Source of the DNA: Chrysemys picta bellii
Taxonomy: Eukaryota; Chordata; Testudines; Emydidae
Assembly (NCBI RefSeq): GCF_011386835.1
Contig: NC_088800.1
Span: forward strand, 87,287,481 to 87,351,480
DNA length: 64,000 nucleotides
Direction: 5' to 3'
The notes below the pieces were generated by a model. That model made no database searches. It was given only the letters and a program-made list of their open reading frames with translations, and had not been told where the DNA came from. The position numbers were made by a program, and so were the translations under genes. Positions 38,741 to 51,600 of this stretch are shown here, one piece after another (within the stretch, counting starts at the first letter, position 1; each line of letters starts with the position of its first letter).

Positions 38741-41700
38741 CTCTGACCTCCTGTCTACAGCAGGCTGCCTGCCAGCAAGGACCTGAGCCCGCCGCCTTGC
38801 ACTCATCTAGTAGGCTGGTGAATGAGGCACAAGGTGCAGAGTCAGGGTGGAGCAGCCGACAGACTATGCCCTTCTGGTGCCTCCCCTGAGAGCAGCTTTT
38901 AGAACTGCTGCTACCTGTGGACTCTCTGCTGAGGAGAAGTGGCGTCAGGTCTGTTCCGGCTGATGGCAGGAGAAGACCCAAAGTGAAATCCCTGCCCTGT
39001 CCTGGCGACGGACGCGTAGGACGTTCTGGATGACTCACATGACCTGTTCCTGATTAGCTCTCTGCCCCAGCCCCTGGGACCGCTGCCTTTTGATCGCAAC
39101 GATTACCCTAGTGGCTAAGACAATTCACTGTCCAGCATCTCTCCGCCGGGGCACCAGGAACGACAGGAGCCGCTCCCGTTCTAACAGCCTCCCGACACTA
39201 ACACGTCTGAGGATACTGTCGCTTTTCCCCACAGATGTCTGAAACGCTCCATCTAACCCAGATGTCTTCAGTTCAGATATTACAAATACTGACTTGAAAA
39301 GCGCAGGTACAGACCCATCCATCACCGGTAAACGTGAATGTGGGCGTGTGGGCCTGACACTGGTGGGAACGCAGACCAGTGGGCTGTGGTTTATTTTCAC
39401 AACTGGAAGTTAATGACAAGTATCCGGTGTGTGCTGGCAGGTTACAGACTGGGAGGTTTCCCAACAAGCAGACGACTGGGCGAGCGATGGGTGCTCTCGT
39501 CACACGCCTAGTGCTGCCCATGGAAAATACAGGTGTCCCTGTGACTACGCTGGCAGGGATGGGGCTCACTCTGGATTCTAGCCCCAATCCCCGGTTGCCA
39601 TGTTTCCCCCTCAGAAAAAGTCTCCCAGCTCCCAGCTGTCCTGCGTGACTGACCCAGGCGCAGCGATGATGGGGACAGGAGCCCTGCTCCGTTCCTTGCC
39701 TCTCTGTCACTGAGCCGTTCCTTCTGACGCTTGCACAAGGCAGATACCACCAGCACCGCCCAATGGCCTGGGCTTTGGTGCCACGGGCTGCTGCCAGTTT
39801 GTGTCCTGAGCACAGGGAGTAAACCTACACGTGGCTTCTGCATGCAGGGTACTTGCCGCTCTACTTTAGCAAACTGCCTGGCTAGAATGACTTGAATTTT
39901 AAGCATCTCTCCTGCAAATGTACCATGTGCACAGACCCCGTTCCAGGGAGAAGTGCTGAGCACATCCAGCCAAGGGGAGTGTGGGAGAGTTGGAGGAGTT
40001 TTCTGAGGCTTTTATTCTTCAGGACAACACATGTAGGGAGTGGGTAATTTGTTTAACCAGTGTGATGGCAGAGGGGGAGAGCGGACCAGAGGGAGACAGC
40101 TTGAGGAATGGGAAGACAGACCAGAATGTTTTTATAATGAAGAACGAACCTGCGCTAAATTGTTTTCGATTAATCTGCAGCTAACTGAGCTCATTAAATG
40201 GAAATGATTTCATCCCGGACCAGGAGAGAGGGCCTGAGGAGGGCTCTTCAGAGAGCAGAGACATTAACCCCCTGCGTGGCTAGCACAGTTCAGACTCAAA
40301 CCCACACAGGTGAGAGATTCAAGGTTCAGACTGACCCTCTTGTTCCTCCCGCTCAGTTCTCCATCCCTCGAAGGGAGGCACATTCAGCTGGCGAGACTGC
40401 TGCTCTCTGGAGATCCCTGCAATCTAGGTCATCGCATCCTGCCTATCTAGTCACATGGACATGGGATTCTTCTTCACTGTCGGTCCCAAACCGTGGGGCA
40501 GTGCTGCTGGGCATGGTTAACAGCTGCTGCGCTCCACTGCAGAAGTGGCTGTGTTTCAGCACTGGGCGAAGGCATTCCTATCTAGACAGAGCCAAATTCT
40601 GCTGCCCTGGGTTAAGCGAATCGCCCATTTGCCCTGTAGTTTGTAGAGCTTTGGGGATCTTTCGGGTGGACGGGCCCCAAAGGGATGTGGGATATTCTGG
40701 CAGTGTCCTGTTAACAAGGTGAGCTAAGGCTGCAGAGACCAAATGGACTGGGGATTTGGGCCCTTCTCTCATTTCATGGTTTAGCTCTAGCCCTAAAAAG
40801 CCCCTTTCATGTTGTTTTTTGAGAGTTTTCCCACGAGTACTAAAGAAAAGGAGCTGCTGGGAAGCGTCGGAAGCCTTTGAGTCTGGGCGGGACACTCATG
40901 CAGAACACCCAGACTGTCAGGCCAGGCCTCGCTGTGTTCGCTGCCCCAGCTAGCCATGGGACTGTTCACGTTAACCCCCTCTAAACCCAGCTCCGTTCCA
41001 GCTGAGCCCCCCTTGGTCACCTGCAGGGCTGGGCGATAGGGTGGACTGGCAGCGCCGATGGCCCAGCAATGACTGAAAGACACTGCCATTGAATTGTCCT
41101 GCCCAAGGTTTGTCCACAAATGGTGAACACCGCACACAGGACAGGCGTTTGCTATGAACTCTGCCCTGCGGCTCAGGGAGCCCCTGTGGAACTCGACCGC
41201 AGCTCTGCCGCAGACCTCAGGACCCGATCTGCTCCAGTTATGTGTAATCCCAGGCAGCCCTTGTGCTGGGTGGATTTGTCTGCGCCGGTGAAGGCCCCCT
41301 GCGGTGCCACACAACACCCTGTAAAAGGACCAAGCCACCAGCCCTTCTCCTCTGTCCCTGCCCACAAGGCCCAGCTCCCGGCTTTTGCACAGACACCCAC
41401 CAAGTTATCGCCTTTCATTCGCTCCGTGCAGAAGGGGAACTGAGTCCAAGTGGCTCGGCTCTCCTCGCCCTGATTCTGGCTGTACAGCAGGGAGTCTCCA
41501 GCAGCTTGATCAGTGTCAGTCCAGATTTGCACTGGGCTGGGCGGAGAACCAGGCCAGTGCATGTCAGCAGGAGTCCGACAGGCTAGTCCCTGCAGCCTGT
41601 CCAAAACGCCCCTATTGATTCTTAGCTTTCACGTGTGGGCCCCTTTGCAAACTGAATTAAACCCAGAGCTCACATGCTGCGACTCGCCTCGCAGGCCCCC

Positions 41701-42373
41701 GCCTGGGTGAAACTGAAGGGCTTTCAAACGAAGGTTTCCTCTTCTGGAACTCCTGAGATCACCCGTCAGGGCAACTGCCCTGGAAACCTCCCCACTTCCC
41801 GGATGGTAAGCACCACACCACCAGCTCATCAGCGGGGAGTGATGTGTTACCTGGTCGTACAATCCTGCTCCGCCTGCCCCACTGCAGAGCCAGGGACCAA
41901 TGACAGTGTCACGCAGTCTGCAGTGGTTCACGACGGTGACTGTCAACCTCAGGGTAGACAGTCAAAACACAGGGCAGGGACCCCAAACTGGTGGTATGGT
42001 CTAAAATGAGATTTCACCAACCCAGTAACAAATGTGAACTCCCGAAGCACTGTAACAGTCTGACCAGGGAGTCACAAAGTCCCCTTGGGCACTCCCGTCT
42101 ATCTTGCTACCAAGGCAAGCTTAACTCTGTGATAAATGGTTGCTTTACTCCAAAAATCACAACATATTCAGGTTGCTTCCATCCTGGAGACTGGTCAATA
42201 TGTACCTCAGATCTCACTCCAAAGACAGTGCTTGTGGCTAATCCCATTGTAAACAAACTAAGGATTTATTAACCAGGAAAGGAAATGAGAGCGTTATTAC
42301 AAGGTCAAAGCAAGCAAACTTAGATACACAAATGCGTTACAGTCTGTAGTTTTAAAGGGTGACAGAGTTGTAG
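38741..42373. other. Intergenic sequence, nothing recognised
   Basis: Unique-looking DNA of mixed composition. Open frames on both strands overlap each other and show no protein family. No repeat is recognised with confidence. Confidence 0.4.
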
Positions 42374-42660
42374 TAGGTTTCAGAGTAGTAGCCGTGTTAG
42401 TCTGTATCAGCAAAAACAACGAGGAGTCCTTGTGGCACCTTAGAGACTAACACATTTATTTGGGCATAAACTTTTGTGGGCTAAAACCCACTTCATCAGA
42501 TGCATGGAGTGGAAAATACAGTAGGAAGATATATGTATATATATATACAGAGAATATGAAAAGATGGGGGTTGCCATACCAACTCTAACAAGACTAATCA
42601 ATTAAGGTGGGCTATTATCAGCAGGAGAAAACGTTTGGAGTGATAATCAGGATGGCCCCA
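42374..42660 (-). repeat. Penelope-like repeat with hammerhead-like core
   Basis: The segment runs from ggtttcagagtagtagccgt through cttgtggcaccttagagact, acacatttatttgggcataa and cacttcatcagatgcatgga to the tgataatcaggatggccc region. It is a very common turtle repeat that I associate with Penelope-like elements from memory. Read on the minus strand it holds CTGATGA (42493-42499), a 5-bp stem GTGGG/CCCAC (42476-42480 with 42487-42491) and AAAA (42472-42475) where a hammerhead ribozyme would have GAAA. The 8.06-kb copy keeps GAAA at that place. No reverse transcriptase is encoded. Confidence 0.7.
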
Positions 42661-45189
42661 TGTAGCTCATCTGTCAGCTCTCAATGTTTTTTAGGGCTAA
42701 CCTAGGGGATCGCTGCTTCTGTTTCCTAGCTCTAGCCCCGTGAGAGTCCGAACAGCAAAGAGCGAGGGAAAATGTTCTTGTTCACTATCTTTATTTCCTT
42801 CTTCCCAAATTCAAGATGATAGGACGAGTCCTTTTGCACGGAGCCTCTGCTAATTGCCCCTGCACACCCATGAAAAATCTTTGTATTGTGATGCCCCACA
42901 ATGGGCCATTTCGTTTGGATAGCCCTCCCTGGTGGGCAAGAGGAGATTCCTTTCCAGGGATTTACCATTTGGCGCTCGGTAACGTTTTTCCTTGTTTGGT
43001 GAGTTCCATAGTTCAGAACAAACACTTTACGGCTCTAGCGCAAACACTTAAGTACCTTGTAGCATGGGATATAGACCATATAAGCGGGGTTAATACATGT
43101 AGCTATTAACCAGCATTTCATAAAGTCTACACACATTGTTATAAGTCCAATTCCTGCCTGAGCCAGTCTAACACATGGGTGAGACAGACTGGGTTCCAGC
43201 AATGAATTTGTCAGTGCTCAGGTGAGGCCTAAACCCTTGGCAGGAGTGGGCACCTGGTGTGCCAGGGCCAGCGTCACAGATGGCTCTGAGTCCAAGACAA
43301 AGCGTACAGCAATCCTGGACAATGCAGCTGTCAAACCCTCAGGAATGGGAGGCGTTTTCCTCCTTTAGGGAATGATGAGCATTCAGTGAAACTCCTCGGG
43401 GACATTGGAGTATCCGCTCCTGGAGGAGCTGTTTCCACTCTGATCACCACAGTAATACTCTGTGTGAGGCAATATGATTTTCTTCTATGTAAACAGTGAT
43501 AACTTCAGAATTACCCGGGAAAGACAGAGACCTCGAGAGATCTGTAAATTACTGGCTCTACCATTCATCAAACGCCAATGCAAGACTAGCTAAGACGCTA
43601 GCTGCTGAACTGGAAAATGCTTCAATTCATTTATTGGGACAGCAGGGGAAGCCAGGTCCTGCAGCAGACATTGGGGAGGGGCCAAGGGCTGCATAGTCCA
43701 GGAGTCGGGAGGTTACCGTGCTGACATGGCACTTTTACAATATTTACTGACTGTCTAGGGCGTCAGTCTATTTCATCGCATGACCCTAGAGCCAATTTCA
43801 GCCCAGATGGGAGCGCTCCCTGCAATGGTGTGGTACCCGCCGACCCCTGGGCTGCATTTCACCCCTGGGCCTGAGAGTTGAAGTTGGGCAGCCATCCCAG
43901 GCGCAGACTCCAGAGTCATCCAGGGAGTTGCACGTGTGTGGGGTTTAGCAGCATCTGCCCGGACTGGCCTCAGCACCTGCAAGTGGGCTGCCACCCGGCG
44001 TCTCATCCTGCTGCACCTACAATGGGAACTGAACTAAACCTGAGATGTGGCCAAGAGGCTCCTTCCACTCTCTAGGGTTGTCATGCCAACCAGCAGGACA
44101 GAGGTGCTGACTGTCTTCACCATCTTGACATCAGCTCCAAGCTGCTGGTGCCACGGGTGTAGAGAACAATGGAAGAGACCTCCAGGGCTGGGGGGAGTAG
44201 AGGCTGCACACTCCACTTAGTCATTCTCCACCTCAGAGTGTATTTGCATTTCCCAGTTAGTTTCTGAGTCTGCTCCTGACCTGGAAATAGGACACCCAGG
44301 TAGGTGCCCAAGGGAATAAGACACCCTTGTAGAGTCTTTAGCAGGAGAAGGGGGTTGGGAATCAGCAGGAAAATCCCACTGGAGAATGAGCCTCGAAGGC
44401 CTGGTCTTACTGGGCTGCCTCATGGCAAAACTCAGTCACAAATGCAAGGCACTACCCCATGTGAGTAGAGCTCCGCCCCTATGACTCCCAGTCTCATCAG
44501 TAGAATCTCTAGGGAGCTACGGTGCATGTATGTGACCAACCTGCTATTTCTAGCTGGCCTGGGTTTTACCATTCCCAAACTAGCAGGGGCTGGAGAAGCT
44601 TCGGAGGTTGAGTCTCACTGGGGATTTTGCCCCTCCACCCAGCTTCTGGGCACACACTCCATTTGACATGCCCACCTGTCCTGGTGAATGTCTGGGACTG
44701 ATGCAAAGAGCTGGTTTGTATTCCCAGCAGTAGACAGCGTAAAGCAAGATTTGCACTTCTGGCCATCTCTAGAGACCCCGAGCTTTTCACGGGGCTGGTG
44801 TTTGCCTCACAGATTGTGTTTGTATCCCGTAAGCCGCCAGCAATGCCCCTGCAGAGCCAGTGTTCTGGTGTCAGGCACTGGGCAGTGGGCGAGGGACATT
44901 CCATTGTCAGAAAAGCGCGTGTCGTGGGAATGTAGGATGCAGCACTTTCCGTGGCAGGTTTCCTTCTCAACAGCTGCACACACTCACAGTCCCAAGGCCT
45001 CTCTCACAGCCTGCTGCCCTTTCAGGTCAGTTCTACTTCTTCCCCCCACCCCTCCCATCTAGCTACCCGTCTGTCCGTCCACCCTCCAGCCCGCCATGGC
45101 ATTTCTAGAGTGCCAAGCGCTGCACACGTTCGGGACTTCATTCTGAAGTGCCAGTGGGGGCAGCCTTGTAAAAATGCATCATTTCCTCA
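42661..45189. other. Intergenic sequence, nothing recognised
   Basis: Unique-looking DNA between the Penelope-like repeat and a CR1 tail. No exon or RNA gene is supported. Confidence 0.4.
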
Positions 45190-45362
45190 TGGGAACATAA
45201 GAACGGCCAGACTGCGTCAGACCAAGGGTCCATCTAGCCCAGTCTCCTGTCTGCCGACAGTGGCCAGTGCCAGGTGCCCCAGAGGGAATGAACAGAACAG
45301 GGCAATTATCAAGTGATCCATCCCCTGTTGTCCAGTCTCAGCATATGGCAGTCAGAGGCTTA
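45190..45362 (-). mobile_element. CR1 3'-terminal fragment
   Basis: The + strand shows gggaacataagaacggccag, ctgcgtcagaccaagggtcc, then tggccagtgccaggtgcccc and gagggaatgaacagaacagg, the reverse of the CR1 end seen at 30.85 kb. 5'-truncated, about 170 bp. Confidence 0.88.
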
Positions 45363-45384
45363 GGGACGCTCAGAACATGGGGTT

Positions 45385-45550
45385 GCATCTCAGACAGATG
45401 GCCACACTGGGTCAGAGCAAAGGTCCAACTAGCCAGTGGCCACTGCCAGGTGCTTCAGAGGGAATGAACACAACAGGGAATCACTGAGTGATCCATGCCC
45501 TGCTGCCCATTCCCTGCTTCTGGCAAACAGAGGCCAGGGACACTCAGCTA
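45385..45550 (-). mobile_element. Second CR1 3'-terminal fragment, same orientation
   Basis: The order gatggccacactgggtcaga, gcaaaggtccaactagccag, ccaggtgcttcagagggaat, ttctggcaaacagaggccag is the same CR1 end as the copy just to the left, more diverged. Two independent insertions or a local duplication are possible. Confidence 0.82.
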
Positions 45551-45634
45551 TTCTCTGACTGATGCTCAGGTGCTGAAACACCTTGTTTTACTGCCCCCTC
45601 GTCCACCCCTCCATCTCCTACCCGGCCAGCGTGT

Positions 45635-45770
45635 GGTAACCTGTTCTAACTTAGACTGTAAACGCTTTGGGACGGGGACTTTTAAATACGTGCACAATGA
45701 GGGCCTGTCCCTTACTGCGGCCCTGAAATGTGGGTGTAACATCCTTGATACATTCTAGCAATGATAACAG
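45635..45770 (+). repeat. CORE-SINE-like 3' remnant
   Basis: The order tctaacttagactgtaaacg, ctttgggacggggactttta, cctgtcccttactgcggccc resembles the 'agattgtaagctctttggggcagggac...' SINE 3' half. Diverged, with approximate limits. Confidence 0.5.
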
Positions 45771-47404
45771 TATGTCACTGAGCACTCCCTGCTTAGCCAG
45801 ATGTTCTAAATTCAAATCTGGGCTTCTCTGTCAATGTACAGAAACGCAGCCCAGGAGAATCCGCCGGGTGGCCATTCTGGGTCTGCCTAGACCACATTTG
45901 GGAGCAACCCTCCGAGCCCAGGTTGACACACTTGTGCCAGCGGGCCTGTGCTACCAGGCTACAAGTGGCTGCCTGGACACTGCTTTGGTGTCGCGGCTCG
46001 GACTCTCAAGCCCACCTCCCTCCCCCCGCTCCCAGATGCAGTGTAAACCTTCTCCCAGAGTCTTCGAAGCTGCCTGGGCTGTTTGGGATCGTAGGGTCTG
46101 GTCAGAGTATATTGCTGCTGGGTTTGGGATCATCACAAATCGATATCCCAGACTGCCGCCTCATAGAACTGATGCTTTGCTAATTGTCATGGATCCCTGG
46201 TGTTTCATGCCCTGGTGTCCTGTCATGCACTGACAGTTTTAGTCCAAGAGCTGCAGACCAATATGCTGATGAGTAATAGCATCTTATTGGAGTGTAAAGA
46301 TCTTCCTATTTCACTGATTTATCCTGCATTTAAACTATTTCAAAATTCACTTACTTGAAGTAGAACTGGAAGCAAAATACTCCCTGTAAATAGCTTGGCT
46401 TCTTCTAAACTGATATCTCTGAATGGGAAGATGGAATAACTTGAGCTATCTATGTTCTCTTGGAGACAGCTGCGCGGTTCTATTTGGACTGTTTTTCACG
46501 AAAAGGGCCAGAGATGATTCTTTTTCCTCAAAAAAAAAAAAAAAAAAAAAAAGGCTTCTTGGCTGGCAAGGACTATTTGACCTTTTCGTCTGAGGCCTTA
46601 GGAACTCACTGCAGATTAAGCTGAAGTTTGCTCAAGTGGGTCATTAGGAGGTCACTTCATTTTCAATTCACGGCATGGTGGATTTTTGAATCACAAAATG
46701 CCAGATATCAAAACCCAATTCCTTTTCATTTGCATTATGCTCCCCCCCCCCAAATATTTTAGACACTCTATCTGAGCTGTCACTTATCACATCACAGGAG
46801 AAAAGCAGAACCCAGCCAGGGCTGGTTACATTGTTCAGCTTTGACAGGAAGCTGAAAAGCTACAAAGGTGGAAGTAGAGCAGGAGGCAGATCATGCGCAG
46901 TGCATGCGGCAGAGAACAGAGACCAGCACAGCCAGTGCAATCTACACGACTGGAGATGTGGAGAACTAGGTGGGAAATGTTTATTGAAAATGATTTTTGA
47001 AGAAAATCATAAAACATTTTCAATTAGTTTCCCCCCTATTTCCCCACCATTTTTTGAACAGCTCTAGTCAGGAGACAAGGAGCCTTTTGCCTCTAGGTCC
47101 CTGGTGTCAGGTGAGTAGAGACCAGACCTTATTACTGTAGCTTTGACAGGCTCTAGGAATTGGATTCGCACCAGCTGCGATGAAAGCAATGGTAGAACTG
47201 GATCGGACTGGCTACCTCCTTCACAGCTGTAAGGGAGAGGCCAAGGCCTGGGTCCATCAGAGACTGGAATTCCCTGCCGCTGCTGGAGGTTCACCGGAGG
47301 GGGCATTCAGTGTCTTTGCTAAAGTCTTGCCTGTACTGTTCCTATTCAGGGACACCCCGAGGGCTTCAGTCTCTAGACTTTTCACCAGAACTAATTAACT
47401 TTGT
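45771..47404. other. Intergenic sequence with A tract and octamer
   Basis: Unique-looking. AT-rich at 46.25-46.75 kb, with a 23-base A run (46530-46552) and a POU octamer (ATTTGCAT) at 46728. At 46.99-47.07 kb, cattttttgaacagctctag resembles a hAT-like terminus (reverse CTAGAGCTG...), but no partner end was found. No exon is supported. Confidence 0.35.
46530..46552. repeat. Poly(A) tract
   Basis: Twenty-three consecutive A residues. No retrogene or SINE body that it could terminate was recognised on either side. Confidence 0.95.
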
Positions 47405-47640
47405 GGGGACAGAGCTGCTGGATGGGTTGTGGTTAAGGCCCACAACCATGACTCAGCAGATGTGGGCTCGATTCCTGGCTCTGCCCTGACCCTCTGTGCA
47501 AACGTGGGCAAATCACTGCCTCTCTCCATGGGGATAGTAGTTAGGTGTGAGCGCTTCGGGGCAGGGACTGGCTCTTACGATGGGTGTGCAGTACCACGGG
47601 GCTCCACTTTCAGCTGGGCTTTACTGGAACGCAAGTAATA
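47405..47640 (+). repeat. MIR/CORE-like SINE, near full length
   Basis: The order ggatgggttgtggttaaggc (head), tgggctcgattcctggctct, cgtgggcaaatcactgcctc, ggtgtgagcgcttcggggca and a 3' end near caagtaataat follows the full CORE-SINE plan from promoter-derived head to tail. One of the more complete SINEs here. Confidence 0.6.
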
Positions 47641-48149
47641 ATCATTTGAATGTTAACAAAATACCAAGTGAACCTTATAAAGCACAAGTTCCCGGCAGAA
47701 CTTGGGAACTATTTCTAAGAAAAAGAACCAGAAAGAATGTGTCCTTTCTAGCGGAGGAACGATGACTCTGTGGCCATGATAACTGTCATTACAATAACTA
47801 ATGACCCAGTCAGGGGGTGTATCTGGTAGGTTCTTGGGAACCTAGTTTCATGGTCCCAGTTACATCAGGATCGTTTGCATCAGGTGAACTCGGGTATGTC
47901 AGCAGTGAGATTCCCTTTACTAGCCCAGGGACTAGGAAGAGTAAACGTGGTACCAAGCTTCAGAAAACAGTGATCCTGGTATAACCATCTGCTAAATCCA
48001 GCTTCGGTCCCTACCCAATATCGTAACACATTCTAAGAGGGGAAAATGCTCCCTAACTATCCACGAGAGCAGAGCCAAGAGCAATAGGGGACGCGGGGGG
48101 TTGTAGGGAATAGATCTTGGCAGGAACGTTCTGGGCACCTCATCACCAG
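47641..48149. other. Intergenic sequence, nothing recognised
   Basis: Unique-looking DNA between a SINE and an old LINE fragment. Confidence 0.35.
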
Positions 48150-48620
48150 GCAGATGCTGATAAATTCGGGAGCTCAGAGAAGAGCTACAGAAATGATGAG
48201 GGGGTGGCAGGTCTGATGGATGAGCAGAGATTAAATGAGTCAAATTTGCAGCGCTTGGCTATGTGACACGTGTGTGAAGAGAGGGGAGAGGGAGGAATTA
48301 CTCCGGGAGGTCCAGAGGGGTTAGCTAGGAGGATGGGATGATGCTACGGAAGGGAACGTCTGTCGGAAGGTCTCTCTTGACGATGAGACGTGTCAGGCTG
48401 TGGGACGTCCTGAGGAAGCAATGTTTCATCGGAATCATTCCAACCAGCTCCACTGGGAACGATCAACAGAGCCAGAAGCAGCGAAGAGGTGAAGTCAGAC
48501 GAGGATGCCGGGGAGGCCCTGAGGTCTGGCCGGGACAGGCTGTTAGACACCCTGGCGGCAGCCGTGCCAGCAGAGTGGGACCAGGGAGGTCTGGGATGGA
48601 GCTGGAGGAGAGGGACTCGA
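48150..48620 (+). mobile_element. Old CR1/L3-like LINE fragment
   Basis: The phrases gataaattcgggagctcaga, gaagagctacagaaatgatg, gcagagattaaatgagtcaa and tgtcaggctgtgggacgtcc match the C-terminal ORF2 region of CR1/L3-type LINEs. Strongly diverged and without an open frame. The right limit is uncertain. Confidence 0.5.
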
Positions 48621-51600
48621 GTAGCCCTTGTAAGCTGCTTGCTTGGTGAGTTCGGTGGTGAAGGGAGGGGGCAGTAGCTGGAGAGGCAGACTGGGCCCAG
48701 GTGATTTCAGAGTCTCGGGGAGACCAGGCCGACACCTGTGTTGTGAGCAGGAGCTAGAGGAAAGTGACGAGATATTGTCCCCGAAATGTGAGGTCCACGG
48801 GAGGCAGGGTCATCATCTCGTGTGCTCTTGGTAGCACCCACCTACCTCCAAGTGCCAGGCTGGGGGATTGATTGTGGTAACAGCAGTTGACTGCCAGCCC
48901 CTCTCTGCTGCCAATAGCAGGCTCTGGGTGATGTGGCTTCAGGCAGCTGGCAAGTTGGCTTGTGCTCCTGGAAGCCATTTTCTCTGAAATCACCTGGTTG
49001 CTTAATTTGCTTATCCCTGACCCGACTGCACTTTTCTCACAGGCTTCAGGTGCCATGATGGGAAAAACAGGTCTCAGTGATTGAGGACAGGAGAAGAGTG
49101 ACTGCTGTGTTCCACCGCTGAGCCGGCCTCTGGCAGGAAATGGCCACATCTAACTCCTCTCATAACAATCCTCCTCAGCTGAGCAAAACCCGAGCCTGGC
49201 TACTATCGCCGGTTCAGACGCCCGTCACTCTCCAAAGCAGCCCGGTGGAAGCTGTCGCTGTCTGGGCAGGTTTATGAGCTGGCGACGTGGCGGATGATCA
49301 CACGCGGGTTTATGATCTAGTTGGGTGACAGATGTCCATGGGAGAAAGGCGTTATGCATTTGGAAAATGAAGGTATTTGGGGCGTTTAATGGGGCATGAC
49401 GGCGTGAGTGACAGATGTCTGCATGCCGGACAGGGCTGGCTCCCCTCACTCTGTTCCAGAAGCAGTCGCTTTAGAAGAGATTCTTTCCTCAGAGAGGCAA
49501 ACACTAAAATCTGCCCTTAACCATTTACCTGCCTGTTCGTCCTCAGCCATTCATGCCCCACGGGCGTCAGTGGGCTCTGGAGACATTTAAGCCACATTAG
49601 TTGCACCAGAGCTGCCTGGTGCATCTGGTTGCACAGCAGGTGTGTGCTGCCAGGATCAAGCGAGCCCTCGGCAGGAAAGCAGACGAACTCGGCCTGCAGT
49701 GAAAGGCAGCCGCCTAGCACATGCATTTTCCTTTTGGCCACCAGCGCCACTCAGCGCTGTAGAGCAGGGGAGCGGTGCTGTGGGGGTAGCACACACCTTC
49801 ACCACCCCCTTAGTCAGCACCCACCCCAAGAGTCACTGCAGGGCCCCCAGCTAACACGGCCTCTGAAAGCCAGGGGAACTGTGGGGCTTCAGCACCTCAC
49901 AAACCAGCCCCCGTGTGCCTGGCTTTGGCCAGCATACGTGTCGTGTTTGACCTATTCTGTAGAGATTAATACATTCTTATGGCTTTCAAAAGCTGTGAGA
50001 GGAGGCAGAGCTTCTTGGCTCATGGTCTCGACTTTTCTTTCTAGTGTCTAATAATCTCAAAGGTTTCTCCTGCGTCTCTGGTGGCAAACTGGGCAAGTCC
50101 TTTTGCAATATTCACTTCCCACCATCTGCAAGAATTGCAGCCCGTCAGGGTGCAGCACGCTGCTTCTCTTTCTCTTCATCGCCTGCTATCAGTCAGGTGT
50201 CCCAGACGCAGCCTGAGAACGGCGAGACAGGTGGCGAGTGGAGACTATTGCTTATTATTCAAACACACACTATTCCTTTCCCCATCTCCCCCAGGGGTCT
50301 GCTTCAGCCACCTGCTGCATCTTAACCTAGCCTGGCAGCCCCCTGGGCCAGGACTGCCTTTTCTAACTCCATGTCTGTGCAGCGCCGAGCACACCGGGCC
50401 CGGATCCCTGCCTAGGAGCTCTAGATGTTCCCGTACTGCACATAATGCAGGAGAAGGATAATTTATTCTGACGTAAATCCGGTTTGGTTGGCTCTGACCA
50501 CAACAGGGTAAAAGGCTGCCAACAGCAGCTGCAAAGGTCTGGACTGTCCAGGAAAGAGGAGAAAAGGAGGCTCCACAGAGGTAACCCAAGTGTTCTTCGG
50601 CGAATCGGAGGGTGGTATCTGCACTACGGATCTCAGACCCCAGTGCGGAATGAGAGAGACACACAAAGAATTCCTGCTTCCTCCGCACAGTCGTCAGTGG
50701 CTATCAGAGAGATGCACCCGCTGGATAGGGCACTGCAGAGGCTGGACTGGCCATTCCATCTCCATGCCACCTCTCCGATTGCTATGGTGACAGGATCCCG
50801 GGATGAGCACCTCAGAGGCATGTGTGTGTGCCAAGCTGCCTGAACTAGACTAGTGAGGTCAGCACCAAGACTGATTCGGTGGCATCAGCAGCTGGGGAGA
50901 GGACGCGATTGCACTCCCCTGGGACTCTGAGACACAGCGGTGCAGAAGCCCAGCACACAGCAGTTAATTGACCCCAGGGAGCATTTCATTCGCTGCATTG
51001 TCTCCCCGGAGGTGGAGCTGGGCACTAATGGGCAGCAGCTGATGATGGGCATTTTCATATGCACAGACTGTGTTGGCACAACCGCCAGAATTCAGCCTTC
51101 AGGCCCAGTGCTGGCAGCAAACGCTGCAGAGGTGAACTTGTGCATCCAACCCCCTATCCCTGTGCGCCAGCCGCTGAGACTCATCCGCCCCCTTCCAACT
51201 CACGATCCATCCCTGTTATTTAGGCAGCTGGGTGACACCCCCTGCACCGTGTTGGAGTGCGCAGGGTCATTGGCCTCACCCCCCGCAGGCGAGATCCTGG
51301 CCCCCGGGGAGGGAGCCTGCTGGGCTTACTTGGACGAATGCTTCTCCGCATTTCTCCCCCTGGACCCAGCCGTCACACTGAGGAATGAGTCACTCTGATC
51401 CCGTAGCATGGGCCTCCCTGCCGTGGCTGCTGCGGTAAGCTGTGGATGCACCAGCACCCGAGTGCAAGGCCCAGCCCCAGAGCTGCAGGTGGCGCGTCCA
51501 GCAGGTGCGTTATTCCGGGAAGGCACTTTCTGCTCCGCCTGCTGCTGAACACCGCAGGGTCACTCGAGCTGTGCACAGCGCTGCCCGGAGCCAAGACAGG

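Noticed and set aside
46990..47068. Possible hAT-like MITE ending in cagctctag
   Set aside because: Only one candidate terminus is visible. No inverted partner or target duplication could be found.
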